A DNA stretch of 14,908 bases, taken from contig JAJTHC010000166.1 of the NCBI GenBank assembly GCA_021299615.1, positions 1 through 14,908 of the forward strand, written 5' to 3'. Below the pieces are notes generated by a model. That model was not told where the DNA came from and did not search any database. It saw only the letters and a program-made list of their open reading frames with translations. Source of the stretch: Vampirovibrionales bacterium (GTDB lineage: Bacteria; Cyanobacteriota; Vampirovibrionia; Vampirovibrionales; JAJTHC01). Below, piece by piece: positions 7,452-14,048 of the stretch. A program made the translations under genes and the position numbers. The stretch's first letter is position 1. Every line of letters starts with the position of its first letter.

Positions 7452-9962
7452 ATGAAAGTTTCCACCACTTGGTTAAATGATTACATCGATGTCAGCGACC
7501 TAACGCCCCAAACCCTCGCCGATGCCCTTACCAACGCAGGGCTTGAAGTCGAAGGAGGCATTGAAGAATCAGGCGTGCAGTTTAAAAACGTCATTGTCGC
7601 CAAAGTGCTGGAACTGAATCCTCACCCCAATGCGGACAAATTACGCTTGGTCACTGTGGATGGCGGAGCAGAACGTGGTCAAAGCCAAGTCGTCTGTGGA
7701 GCACCCAATGTCGCCGAAGGGCAGTTGATTGCCTTTGCCTTGAATGGAGCCACCGTATTTAGCTACAAACAAAAAGAATGGTTCACGCTGACGCCTGCCG
7801 TGATTCGAGGGGTGGCGAGTGAAGGCATGGTTTGCTCGCTGGAAGAGCTGGCGTTGAGCCATGCGTATCAGCAAGAAGACGGTGGTATTTGGGTCCTGAA
7901 TGAGCTGTTGACGGATGCCCACATCGGGCAAGCCCTCGAAAAAGCATTGGGCTTAGACGCTGAGTCGGATGCCATTTTAGAAACCGCCCCCACCGCCAAC
8001 CGTGGCGATTGGATGAGCTATTTAGGCGTGGCTCGTGAGCTTTCCGCCTTGTTTGAGCGTCCGTTAAAGGCGATAACGTCGTTGGAAGACGCTCGTTTAG
8101 ATGCGGTGCTTGCTCAAAAGACTAGCTTGATTCAAGTGAAATTAAGCGATGAAAGCGTGTGTCCCTATTATATTGGAGCGTCCCTAAGTAACGTCAAAGT
8201 CCAACCGTCGCCGGCATGGTTGGTGCAACGCCTTGAAGCGTCAGGCATTCGAAGCATCAACAATGTGGTGGATGTCACCAATTTCGTGATGCTGGAAATG
8301 GGGCAACCGCTCCACGCCTTTGACGCCCAAAAGCTCGGCACCACAGGCACGATCGATATTCGTCGTGCTAAAGCAGACGAAACCCTTGAAGCCCTCGACG
8401 AAGTGACCTATACCTTGAACGACGAAAACGTGGTTGTCACCTTTAACGATGCCCCTGTTGCGTTGGCAGGTGTCATGGGCGGACAAGGCTCATGCATCGA
8501 CGAAAACAGTACCAGCGTCTTTTTAGAAGCGGCGTTCTTCCCGAGTGCCAGCACCAGACGATCCGCCCGTCAAGCAGGCATTCGTACCGAAAGTTCGGCT
8601 CGCTTTGAACGAGGCATCGATGAAGGGGGCGTCAAAACCGCCTTTGCTCGTGCGATTTACCTGCTCCAAGATTTGGCAGGTGCTAAGTTAGAGGCAATCA
8701 GCGAATCGAGTCCCTTGCTTGTGCAGAAATCAACCGTAGACTTAAGCTTGACGCATTTGGAAAAGGTCGTGGGCAAGCGTTATGAAGCGGATGTCGTCAC
8801 AGCCTGCTTGAATCGCTTGGGCTTTGGCGTTTCCACTCAATCAGAAGACATCTTAAATGTAGACGTCCCCAGCTTTCGCCAGCGAGACGTACAGAAACCG
8901 ATCGATCTCATTGAAGAAGTTGTCCGCATTGCAGGCTATAACGACATTGAAGCCACCTTCCCAGCCAGCCATCAGCAGGTGACGTCCACCTTACGACGTC
9001 GCATTTTGCAAGAGCTTCGTCACACCCTAACAGGGCTAGGACTCAATGAAGCCATGACCACCAGCCTCGTCGGCGATGCCTTGTTGGATCGAGTGGGTGC
9101 CAGCTTTGACGAGACCTTGGCGGTAAAACTGCTCAATTCGCATTCGTCTGAACATACGCTCATGCGTCAAAGTGTCTTGCCTACTTTGTTGGATGCCTGC
9201 TTGACGAACATCCAGCAAGGTACAGCGTCGTTTAACGCCTTTGAGTTCGGGCGTGCCTATTTCAAGCGTGGCAAATCGAGCTTTAAAAATACAGGCGTGC
9301 AAGAAAAACTCAATCTTGCCGTGATTCTATGCGAGCAGGAGCCTCCCACCTCGTGGATAAAATCGGCGTCGCCTGATTTTTACACCCTAAAAGGTGTCTT
9401 AGAATCCGTGCTAGAGCGTTTCGCCTTGCAAGAGGCTGTCACGTTTTCCCCCAATACCAGCGATGCGATGTTCCACACAGGGCGTTGTGCGACCGCTAGT
9501 TTTACGGCAAAAAATAAGGCGTTCGCTAACTTAGGGCAGTTGCATCCGTCGATTCAAAAGCGTTTGAAATTGAAATCGCCTGTTTATGTGATGGAAATCG
9601 ATTTAGATCTCTTCATTAAAACCGTCGACCAAGCGGAAGCGAGCCAAAACCAAGCCTTGCCAGAAGTCATTCAACTCTCGCCCTTCCCTGAAATGGAACG
9701 AGACCTCGCCTTAGTCGCCGAAAAAAGCTTGTCTCACGAAGCAATTGTGACACGCATTAAGGGCTTGTCGTATGAGACCTTGCAATCGGTGCAGGTGTTT
9801 GATGAGTACCAAGGCACAGGCATTGAAGCAGGGCATCGCAGTTTGGCGTATCGCTTTATTTGGCAAGCCCCCGATCGCACGCTCACGGACAAGGAAGTCG
9901 ACACCGCCATGACGGCGATCCGTGAAGATTTGGTCGCTTCCTTAGGTGTGAGCCTCCGCTAA
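7452..9962 (+). CDS. pheT: Phenylalanine--tRNA ligase beta subunit
   Basis: An 836-residue beta chain of the cytoplasmic alpha2beta2 enzyme that charges tRNA-Phe; the active site itself is in the alpha chain. Domains in order: N-terminal region with the EMAP-like tRNA-binding fold (about 40-155, HPNADKLRLVTVD at 58-70); B3/B4 editing domain that hydrolyses mischarged Tyr (about 215-390, with NNVVDVTNFVMLEMGQPLHAFD near 270-291 and GIRTESSARFERGID at 376-390); B5 (about 425-500); catalytic-like core (about 515-730); C-terminal FDX-ACB anticodon-binding domain (about 742-836). Length and motifs are those of the full bacterial form. aagga at 7439-7443 sits 8 nt before ATG. pheS, often directly upstream, is absent; separate pheS and pheT loci are known in cyanobacteria and other groups. 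No clear promoter was found. Confidence 0.97.
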   Translation: MKVSTTWLNDYIDVSDLTPQTLADALTNAGLEVEGGIEESGVQFKNVIVAKVLELNPHPNADKLRLVTVDGGAERGQSQVVCGAPNVAEGQLIAFALNGATVFSYKQKEWFTLTPAVIRGVASEGMVCSLEELALSHAYQQEDGGIWVLNELLTDAHIGQALEKALGLDAESDAILETAPTANRGDWMSYLGVARELSALFERPLKAITSLEDARLDAVLAQKTSLIQVKLSDESVCPYYIGASLSNVKVQPSPAWLVQRLEASGIRSINNVVDVTNFVMLEMGQPLHAFDAQKLGTTGTIDIRRAKADETLEALDEVTYTLNDENVVVTFNDAPVALAGVMGGQGSCIDENSTSVFLEAAFFPSASTRRSARQAGIRTESSARFERGIDEGGVKTAFARAIYLLQDLAGAKLEAISESSPLLVQKSTVDLSLTHLEKVVGKRYEADVVTACLNRLGFGVSTQSEDILNVDVPSFRQRDVQKPIDLIEEVVRIAGYNDIEATFPASHQQVTSTLRRRILQELRHTLTGLGLNEAMTTSLVGDALLDRVGASFDETLAVKLLNSHSSEHTLMRQSVLPTLLDACLTNIQQGTASFNAFEFGRAYFKRGKSSFKNTGVQEKLNLAVILCEQEPPTSWIKSASPDFYTLKGVLESVLERFALQEAVTFSPNTSDAMFHTGRCATASFTAKNKAFANLGQLHPSIQKRLKLKSPVYVMEIDLDLFIKTVDQAEASQNQALPEVIQLSPFPEMERDLALVAEKSLSHEAIVTRIKGLSYETLQSVQVFDEYQGTGIEAGHRSLAYRFIWQAPDRTLTDKEVDTAMTAIREDLVASLGVSLR

Positions 9963-9972
9963 GCTCTTGTTC

Positions 9973-9990
9973 CCTCTCCTTAAGGAGAGG
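9973..9990. repeat. Short palindrome after pheT
   Basis: cctctcc-ttaa-ggagagg, a perfect 7-bp stem 10 nt after the pheT stop. It is the same type as ccctctccc-tta-gggagaggg at 13919-13939. There is no T tract, so it is a REP-like repeat or a weak terminator. Confidence 0.55.
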
Positions 9991-10041
9991 ACGAGAGAAT
10001 TTATAGCATTCAGCGTTATAGTATTTGTGGTCCTTCAACTG

Positions 10042-10092
10042 CAGGTATAGCGGTTTTATTATTTCCTGTACAATGTCTAAACTTGGCTATAT
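10042..10092. repeat. Minimal element made of two facing terminal repeats
   Basis: tatagcggttttattattt...ctgtaca runs directly into aatgtctaaacttggctata, a left and a right end of the gaaaactctaaacttggctata family with almost no interior. Its right end shares the palindrome ggctatatagcc (10085-10096) with the full element that follows. It is probably a deletion relic. Confidence 0.5.
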
Positions 10093-10239
10093 AGCCGAAT
10101 TGATAATTTTCTGTACAGTGTCTATACGTTGTCGCTACGATTATTTTGTTTTGTTATGTAGGTCTGTCTACACGCCCTCACAAAATAATCTAGGCTCCTA
10201 GTCTAGCCTACTGTTCAGAAAACTCTAAATTCAGCTATA
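10090..10239. mobile_element. Complete palindromic element of the gaaaactctaaa...ctata family
   Basis: Terminal repeats 10090-10113 and 10216-10239 match at 20 of 24 positions and end in TATA. Interior: an 11-bp perfect stem gattattttgt/acaaaataatc (10139-10149/10180-10190) around an inner hairpin tgtag-gtctgt-ctaca (10157-10172), followed by hairpin taggct-cctagtct-agccta (10191-10210). There is no reading frame. It lies between pheT and the HEAT-repeat gene, both on the plus strand. The remaining 10240-10358 shows no gene. Confidence 0.75.
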
Positions 10240-10358
10240 CATAAGCATCACAAATTTATCTAAAAGTCACTCTATACTTCGACCCTGCCGAATTGATGAA
10301 AAGGTGCTATGCTAAGATTTATAAACATCCCCATAAAAACCTAGAGACCCCCTGCCCT

Positions 10359-11087
10359 ATGCGGATCCACATTAAAAAGAAAACCAAAAAAAACGGCAGC
10401 GTCGTCTTCGTCATCCCTGGCATGAGCCTGCTAACGCCAGACGGTGAAAAGCTCATTCCCAACCCCAATGGCCTAAAACCCATGGCGTATGAAGCCCTTG
10501 AAAATGCCATTTCCGCCAGCCATAAAGCGGGTTATGACGCCGAATTTCAAGACGAGTTCTTCCCTGTGGAACGTCAGGCTCGTAAGCAGAATGCACCTAC
10601 ATTGGGTAATCAACGGCATATTATGGTGAAAGATGCCCTCGTGCAAGCCTTTCCCACCCTGCTTAAACGCCTGCAAGACAAAGAAGCCCTTGTACTGGTT
10701 TCCACCATTAAAGCCTTGAGTTTTTACGACAAAAGCGATGCTATTGCCCCGATTCTCACGCATTTGGGACATGAAAGCAGTGACGTGCGTTCGGCGATTC
10801 AACAAGCCTGCTGTACCCTGCCAAGCCTAGAAACCCTGCAAGCCTTGGGGCATGCCTATGGGCATAGCTTGGTGAACGATCGTAATGCGGAAATGGGCTA
10901 TCGGGTGCGGTTGACGATTTTGAAAAGTTGGGAAGCCATGGCGGATTGCCTGCCGACTGAAATTTTTTCCGTGGTGATGACCCACCTACTTCACGCCTTA
11001 GAAGAAGAGCAATGGCTAATTCGTAGCACCGCCGCAAGCGTGCTAGCCAGCCTTGCCGAACGCCACAAGCAGGAGCCTTCAGCATAA
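10359..11087 (+). CDS. HEAT-repeat protein of unknown function
   Basis: A 242-residue protein, probably cytoplasmic. The N-terminal part (1-75) starts with a very basic stretch (IHIKKKTKK) and a beta-rich segment not recognised as a known domain. From about 90 on come paired amphipathic helices of the HEAT/PBS-lyase repeat type, clearest at 97-150 (LQDKEALVLVSTIKAL, ESSDVRSAIQQA) and 186-236 (EEEQWLIRSTAASVLASLAE). Such solenoids usually mediate protein contacts. The frame is open further up to TTG 10293/ATG 10296. I chose ATG 10359 because the upstream codons look non-coding and an extended -10-like TGC-TATGCT (10305-10313) would start transcription inside the longer form. Neither start has a good RBS. 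The stop overlaps the next gene by one base (TAATG), so the two are translationally coupled. Confidence 0.72.
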   Translation: MRIHIKKKTKKNGSVVFVIPGMSLLTPDGEKLIPNPNGLKPMAYEALENAISASHKAGYDAEFQDEFFPVERQARKQNAPTLGNQRHIMVKDALVQAFPTLLKRLQDKEALVLVSTIKALSFYDKSDAIAPILTHLGHESSDVRSAIQQACCTLPSLETLQALGHAYGHSLVNDRNAEMGYRVRLTILKSWEAMADCLPTEIFSVVMTHLLHALEEEQWLIRSTAASVLASLAERHKQEPSA

Positions 11088-11758
11088 TGAACACCTCTAC
11101 GAATACTTCAAATCGTCCGCCCCTGCTTTTAATCGGTGCTGGTGGGCATGCCAAAGTTGTGTTGGAAGAGTTTAAAGACGCTTGGGACTTTCAAGCCGTC
11201 ATTAGCGATACGTCTTTAAGTGAAACTCAAACCGCTTATTTCGAGGCTCAAGGGCTAGAGGTGTTGGTCGAATCCGAAGAGCTTTACAATGCCTTTTTGG
11301 CGAAAAACGTCACGCACGCCGTCATCGCAGTGGGAGACAATGAAGCCCGTCAAAAAATCGCTGAAGCCCTTTTGGCAGCAGGTTTTAGCTTCCCTAACTT
11401 GATTCATCCGAAGGCGTTGGTCGCATCAACGGCGGAGATTTCCTCTGTTGGCGTACAGATTTTAGCAGGCTCTCATGTGGGGGCATCGGCTTCTATTGGC
11501 AAGCACACGATTGTGAATCATCACGCCATTGTGGAGCATGATGCGGTGGTGGGTGATGCCGTTCATGTGGCTCCCCATGCGGTGCTTTTAGGGGGGGCTT
11601 CTTTAGCATCAGGCTCGTTGTTGGGGGCGAATGCGACGATCTTGCCGAATGTGGCGGTTCGAGCAAACGCAAGCATTGGGGCGGGGGGAGTCGTAACGAA
11701 AGATATTCATACTTCTGGCGTTTATATAGGAATACCCGCTATACAGGTACAAAGTTAA
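11087..11758 (+). CDS. NeuD/PglD-family sugar O- or N-acyltransferase
   Basis: A 223-residue left-handed beta-helix acyltransferase. The N-terminus is a Rossmann-like nucleotide-sugar binding unit with GAGGHAK (17-23) and AVGDNEAR (81-88). From about 107 the hexapeptide repeat coil begins (LIHPKALVASTAEI, VGVQILAGSHVGASASIG, and so on) and ends in VVTKDI and GIPA. H151 in VEHDAVVGD sits where the catalytic histidine of PglD lies. Family members acetylate UDP-sugars or sialic acids for glycans or glycoproteins, with acetyl-CoA as donor. The substrate here is unknown and no other glycan gene is nearby. The start overlaps the HEAT gene stop. Its last 20 bases overlap the end of msrB on the other strand. 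Confidence 0.88.
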   Translation: MNTSTNTSNRPPLLLIGAGGHAKVVLEEFKDAWDFQAVISDTSLSETQTAYFEAQGLEVLVESEELYNAFLAKNVTHAVIAVGDNEARQKIAEALLAAGFSFPNLIHPKALVASTAEISSVGVQILAGSHVGASASIGKHTIVNHHAIVEHDAVVGDAVHVAPHAVLLGGASLASGSLLGANATILPNVAVRANASIGAGGVVTKDIHTSGVYIGIPAIQVQS

Positions 11759-12110
11759 GCGACGCTGAATTGATACAATACCGCAACCCCGTGGGAGCAG
11801 GCCCATCAGGGAAGACGTGACCCAAGTGAGCCTCACAGTTCGCACATAGCGATTCCGTGCGTCGCATCCCGTGGGATTCGTCCACTTTGGCTTTCACGGC
11901 ATTCGCTTCAACAGGCGCCGTAAAGCTAGGCCAGCCTGTGCCACTGTCAAACTTGGCATCACTGTTAAACAAGGGGCTTCCGCAACATACGCAATGATAT
12001 ACCCCTACTTCTTTGTGATTCCAATAGGCATTTTGAAAGGGAGGCTCAGTGCCTCCGCATTGGGTGACGTGGTGTTGTAAGTCGTTTAACTGGCAAGAAT
12101 TGGGCTTCAT
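11739..12110 (-). CDS. msrB: Peptide-methionine (R)-S-oxide reductase MsrB
   Basis: A 123-residue enzyme that reduces methionine-R-sulfoxide in damaged proteins. The family signature is complete: GGTEPPF (19-25), two zinc CxxC pairs (C40/C43 and C89/C92), FDSGTGWPSF (54-63), HLGHVFPDGP (95-104) and RYCINSASL (110-118) with catalytic C112. There is no signal peptide, so it is cytoplasmic. A GTG lies 9 nt upstream at 12119, but ATG 12110 is favoured because aaaaggag (12119-12126) sits 8 nt before it. MsrA is not in the window. The stop lies inside the 3' end of the acyltransferase gene (20-bp tail overlap), and a MITE starts 25 nt upstream of the start codon, so its promoter may lie within or beyond that element. 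Confidence 0.96.
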   Translation of the reverse strand: MKPNSCQLNDLQHHVTQCGGTEPPFQNAYWNHKEVGVYHCVCCGSPLFNSDAKFDSGTGWPSFTAPVEANAVKAKVDESHGMRRTESLCANCEAHLGHVFPDGPAPTGLRYCINSASLNFVPV

Positions 12111-12134
12111 ATTGAACACTCCTTTTAGATTTTC

Positions 12135-12284
12135 TATAGAAGGCTCTGCGAAAGTTCAAGTCGGATGAAGATTCAAGGAAAAACATACGGCTTTTGAGGC
12201 GTGTACACAGACGTACACAACGAAAAAACGGCTTGTTTTGACACAGAAGATTCGCCGAATGGGACTTTTACAGAGCCTTCTATA
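12135..12284. mobile_element. MITE-like element, tatagaa TIR family, copy 2
   Basis: 21-nt terminal inverted repeats (12135-12155 and 12264-12284) match at 19 of 21 positions; the first 20 bases are tatagaaggctctgcgaaag. The ends are the same family as 1653-1780, but the interior differs. It carries gtgtac-acagac-gtacac (12201-12218), which on the minus strand reads gtgtacgtctgtgtac, the inner hairpin also found at 10157-10172 and 12456-12471. No reading frame is present. It starts 25 nt upstream of the msrB start codon. Confidence 0.8.
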
Positions 12285-12290
12285 GTATCC

Positions 12291-12567
12291 GCTATATAAA
12301 ACGGTCTATGGTCTCTTCGTTTTTTTGTTTGGTTATATTAGGTGTCAAACACGCCCGCACAAAAAAACATTAGGCTCCTAGTATAGCCTTATACCAATTA
12401 AACGATTAAATAGCGTCTGGCGTCTTCGTTGTCGCTACGATTCTCGATGTGCTTATGTACGTCTCTGTACACCTCGCCCATCTGCGAGTCTAGGCTCCTA
12501 GAATCCACCTAGTCGCTTTTCAATCGTTTAATTGGTATAAGTACAGAAAACTCTAAACTTGGCTATA
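12291..12567. mobile_element. Outer palindromic element interrupted by a second one
   Basis: The left part (about 12291-12387) and right part (12542-12567) together form one element like 10090-10239. The left part has a 10-bp perfect stem gtttttttgt/acaaaaaaac (12319-12328/12359-12368), an inner hairpin gtgt-caa-acac (12342-12352) and taggctcctag. The right end is cagaaaactctaaacttgg then ctata. The element at 12388-12541 splits it. Its left terminal repeat is poorly preserved, so the left edge is approximate. Confidence 0.6.
12388..12541. mobile_element. TA-flanked MITE with 28-bp terminal inverted repeats
   Basis: 12388-12415 and 12514-12541 are inverted copies with 26 of 28 matches (cttataccaattaaacgatt then the second part). 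The TA-TACCAATT ends suggest TA target duplication as in IS630/Tc1-type elements. The interior (12419-12501) is close to the core at 4377-4460, with the inner hairpin tgtac-gtctct-gtaca (12456-12471) and tctaggctcctag (12488-12500). It is too short for a protein, so non-autonomous. Inserted into the outer element. Confidence 0.85.
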
Positions 12568-12574
12568 CACGAAC

Positions 12575-12605
12575 AAAAACGCCTCCTAAATGAAGGAGGC
12601 GTTTT
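12575..12605 (-). terminator. Bidirectional-looking intrinsic terminator
   Basis: aaaaacgcctcct (12575-12587) pairs with aggaggcgtttt (12594-12605) over 12 bp with a 6-nt loop, flanked by T-rich runs on both strands. On the minus strand it lies 18 nt after the stop of the small gene at 12623 and ends in gttttt, a textbook terminator. Confidence 0.88.
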
Positions 12606-12622
12606 GTTTTAGCAAAGCAATA

Positions 12623-12817
12623 CTAACCTTGTAAGTTTAATTTACTAGCACCTGCTTGCGTTTTAGGTGTTAGATTCTTTGCTACTTGAGCTTGAGCCTG
12701 AATCTGACTTTGGGATTTCGCTTTCGCTACTTGACCTTGTCTCTGAGCTTTTTGGGCTTGATCAGCTTTCATTTTAGCTTGAGCCATCATAGATGCAGTA
12801 TTACCAACATTGTTCAT
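12623..12817 (-). CDS. Small Gln/Lys/Ala-rich protein, unknown
   Basis: A 64-residue, strongly biased protein, MNNVGNTASMMAQAKMKADQ onward: Gln, Lys, Ala and Ser dominate, with alternating QAQ/KAK/SQSQ patterns, no Cys, Trp or Tyr, and no membrane segment. The middle (about 10-50) should form a charged amphipathic helix; the end (TPKTQAGASKLNLQG) looks disordered. I do not recognise the family. A GTG 15 nt upstream is in frame, but ATG 12817 has ggagg (12826-12830) 8 nt before it, so the shorter form is chosen. It has a promoter with near-consensus boxes, a structured leader and a strong terminator, so it is a well-formed monocistronic gene. A nucleic-acid-binding, scaffolding or secreted role are all possible; none is shown. 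Confidence 0.75.
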   Translation of the reverse strand: MNNVGNTASMMAQAKMKADQAQKAQRQGQVAKAKSQSQIQAQAQVAKNLTPKTQAGASKLNLQG

Positions 12818-12846
12818 AAAGGGATCCTCCACATTAACACAACACG

Positions 12847-12889
12847 AAATACCTTCCTAAGCTTTATAGAGAGAGCTTGTGGGGTATTT
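12847..12889 (-). promoter_or_regulatory. Leader stem-loop of the small protein gene
   Basis: Two nested arms: aaatacc/ggtattt (12847-12853/12883-12889) and aagct/agctt (12859-12863/12874-12878). On the minus strand it begins within a few nucleotides of the predicted transcription start, as 5'-end stabilising hairpins do. It could also be a regulatory fold, but it does not cover the ribosome binding site. Confidence 0.5.
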
Positions 12890-12898
12890 ACAAGGACA

Positions 12899-12927
12899 AG
12901 TGTAGCACTTTTATTACTACAATGCAA
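12899..12927 (-). promoter_or_regulatory. Sigma-70-type promoter of the small protein gene
   Basis: On the minus strand TTGCAT (12922-12927), 17-nt spacer, TACACT (12899-12904), with an extended -10 TGC before it. Predicted start is about 12892, giving a 75-nt leader. Confidence 0.75.
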
Positions 12928-12988
12928 GCAATTGTTACAAGAATGACATATTGTCTTTAAAATACAATCATAAACTTGTATAAAAGCC

Positions 12989-13009
12989 ACTTTTGCAGAG
13001 CTTTCTATA
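12989..13009. repeat. Solo terminal repeat of the tatagaa MITE family
   Basis: acttttgcagagctttctat (then a) is the right end of the family at 1653-1780 and 12135-12284. A convincing left partner is missing; tatagagagagctt at 12865-12878 lies at the right distance (about 145 bp) but matches poorly. It is either a relic or a heavily decayed copy that contains the small gene's promoter. Confidence 0.55.
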
Positions 13010-13102
13010 GAAATTTTTTAAGTCTTTAACATAGCTACATTCATTTTAGAAAGATTGACGTATAATAAAAAACATAAAGCGAAAAGAGAAAGAAGGTCGT
13101 TT

Positions 13103-13906
13103 ATGTTTGATGAATCTGTGGTAAGAGCCGTGTATTACGCAAGCTACGGCGTGGCGGTTTTGAACCTCTTTTGGCTGGGCTTTAACCAAAAAAGCTTGGC
13201 ATCTCAAGCGTCCTTACAACGCAGTTTTGATGTGGCTCTATTGGTGGGACTGCTGACTATCTTCGTCCTGCGGTCGATGCTCGCCGACTATTTCGCCCTG
13301 ACGAATATGTTTGAATCCGTACTCGCCGTCAACCTTGGGATGCTACTCTGTCGTTTGGTGCTGGATGCTCACTTTAAAGTGTCGATCTTTCACTTGGGCG
13401 TTATGGCATTTGTGGTGGCAGGTTTTGTGTTTTCGGGGGTCTTACCGCAAGATATTGCCGCCCTTCCGCCAGCCTTGATGAGCTATTGGCGAGCCATTCA
13501 TGTACCTGTGATTTTACTTTCTTACGCCCTGATGTTTTTTGCCTCTTTAGGAGGAGCCTTTTTGTTGACACTGAAAGACGAGGCACTCAAAAAGGACGTC
13601 CTACATCTCACGGACAAAGCCGTGACGTTTGCAGTCCCCATGCTCGCTGTAGGTACTGCTCTTGGTGCTGTTTGGGCGAATGAAGCATGGGGAACCTACT
13701 GGAATTGGGATCCCAAAGAAAATATGGCTGTGGCGAGTCTGTTTGTTTTTGGGGCATACCTGCACTTGCGTTTGAATACGCAAGTCAAGCCTGAAAAGCT
13801 GGCGTGGCTTTTGATTGTGGGCTTTGCGGTCTTGATGTTGACGTATATTGGCATCAACATTTTGGGCGTGGGTCTACATAGTTACGGCAACTTCATGATG
13901 AAATAA
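13103..13906 (+). CDS. Cytochrome c biogenesis protein, CcsA/ResC family
   Basis: A 267-residue polytopic membrane protein of the haem-handling family that, with a CcsB/ResB partner, delivers haem to apocytochrome c outside the membrane (System II). The signature is the WWD haem-binding motif W191-ANEAWGTYWNWDPKE (191-205), flanked by H133 before and H259 after, the likely axial ligands. LTNMFESV (66-73) is the other family mark. About seven or eight membrane helices are expected (10-27, 43-58, 72-88, 95-114, 133-156, 173-190, 208-224, 233-256). The frame is open to a TTG at 13055, but that lies over a TATAAT (13061-13066); ATG 13103 has agaagg 6 nt upstream. The CcsB/ResB partner gene is absent from the window. 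Annotation pipelines also call such proteins CcsB. Confidence 0.93.
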   Translation: MFDESVVRAVYYASYGVAVLNLFWLGFNQKSLASQASLQRSFDVALLVGLLTIFVLRSMLADYFALTNMFESVLAVNLGMLLCRLVLDAHFKVSIFHLGVMAFVVAGFVFSGVLPQDIAALPPALMSYWRAIHVPVILLSYALMFFASLGGAFLLTLKDEALKKDVLHLTDKAVTFAVPMLAVGTALGAVWANEAWGTYWNWDPKENMAVASLFVFGAYLHLRLNTQVKPEKLAWLLIVGFAVLMLTYIGINILGVGLHSYGNFMMK

Positions 13907-13918
13907 GCCTTTCTTACT

Positions 13919-13939
13919 CCCTCTCCCTTAGGGAGAGGG
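13919..13939. terminator. Perfect 9-bp hairpin after the cytochrome c biogenesis gene
   Basis: ccctctccc-tta-gggagaggg, 13 nt after the stop, followed by ttggggtgaggg. Such ctctccc/gggagag units are common dispersed repeats. There is no T tract, so terminator activity is possible but not certain. Confidence 0.55.
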
Positions 13940-13977
13940 TTGGGGTGAGGGATTCTTAGATGCCCTATCAGAGCTGG

Positions 13978-14017
13978 TGTCCCTCCTCCTAGCCTCCTCC
14001 CTAAGGGAGGAGGGACA
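13978..14017. repeat. Second hairpin with two alternative stems
   Basis: The inner stem cctcctccc/gggaggagg (13993-14001/14005-14013) competes with a longer one, tgtccctcctcc/ggaggagggaca (13978-13989/14006-14017, 12 bp). It includes most of the 20-nt segment shared with 4335-4354. Confidence 0.6.
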
Positions 14018-14048
14018 AAGCCCTCAAGCCGTCTAATAAGGATACCCC

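Noticed and set aside
10139..10210. Integron attC site
   Set aside because: The folded, sequence-variable stem recalls attC, but the conserved GTTRRRY/RYYYAAC core pair is absent and there is no cassette array or integrase.
10293..10358. Upstream extension of the HEAT-repeat gene from TTG/ATG
   Set aside because: Codons look non-coding and a promoter-like box overlaps, though without an RBS at either start this remains open.
12291..12567. CRISPR array
   Set aside because: Repeats are few, palindromic, irregularly spaced and explained by terminal inverted repeats; no cas genes.
13055..13102. TTG start extending the cytochrome c biogenesis gene by 16 residues
   Set aside because: The TTG sits just before a TATAAT box and the extension is highly basic (KKHKAKRERR); ATG 13103 has a good ribosome site.
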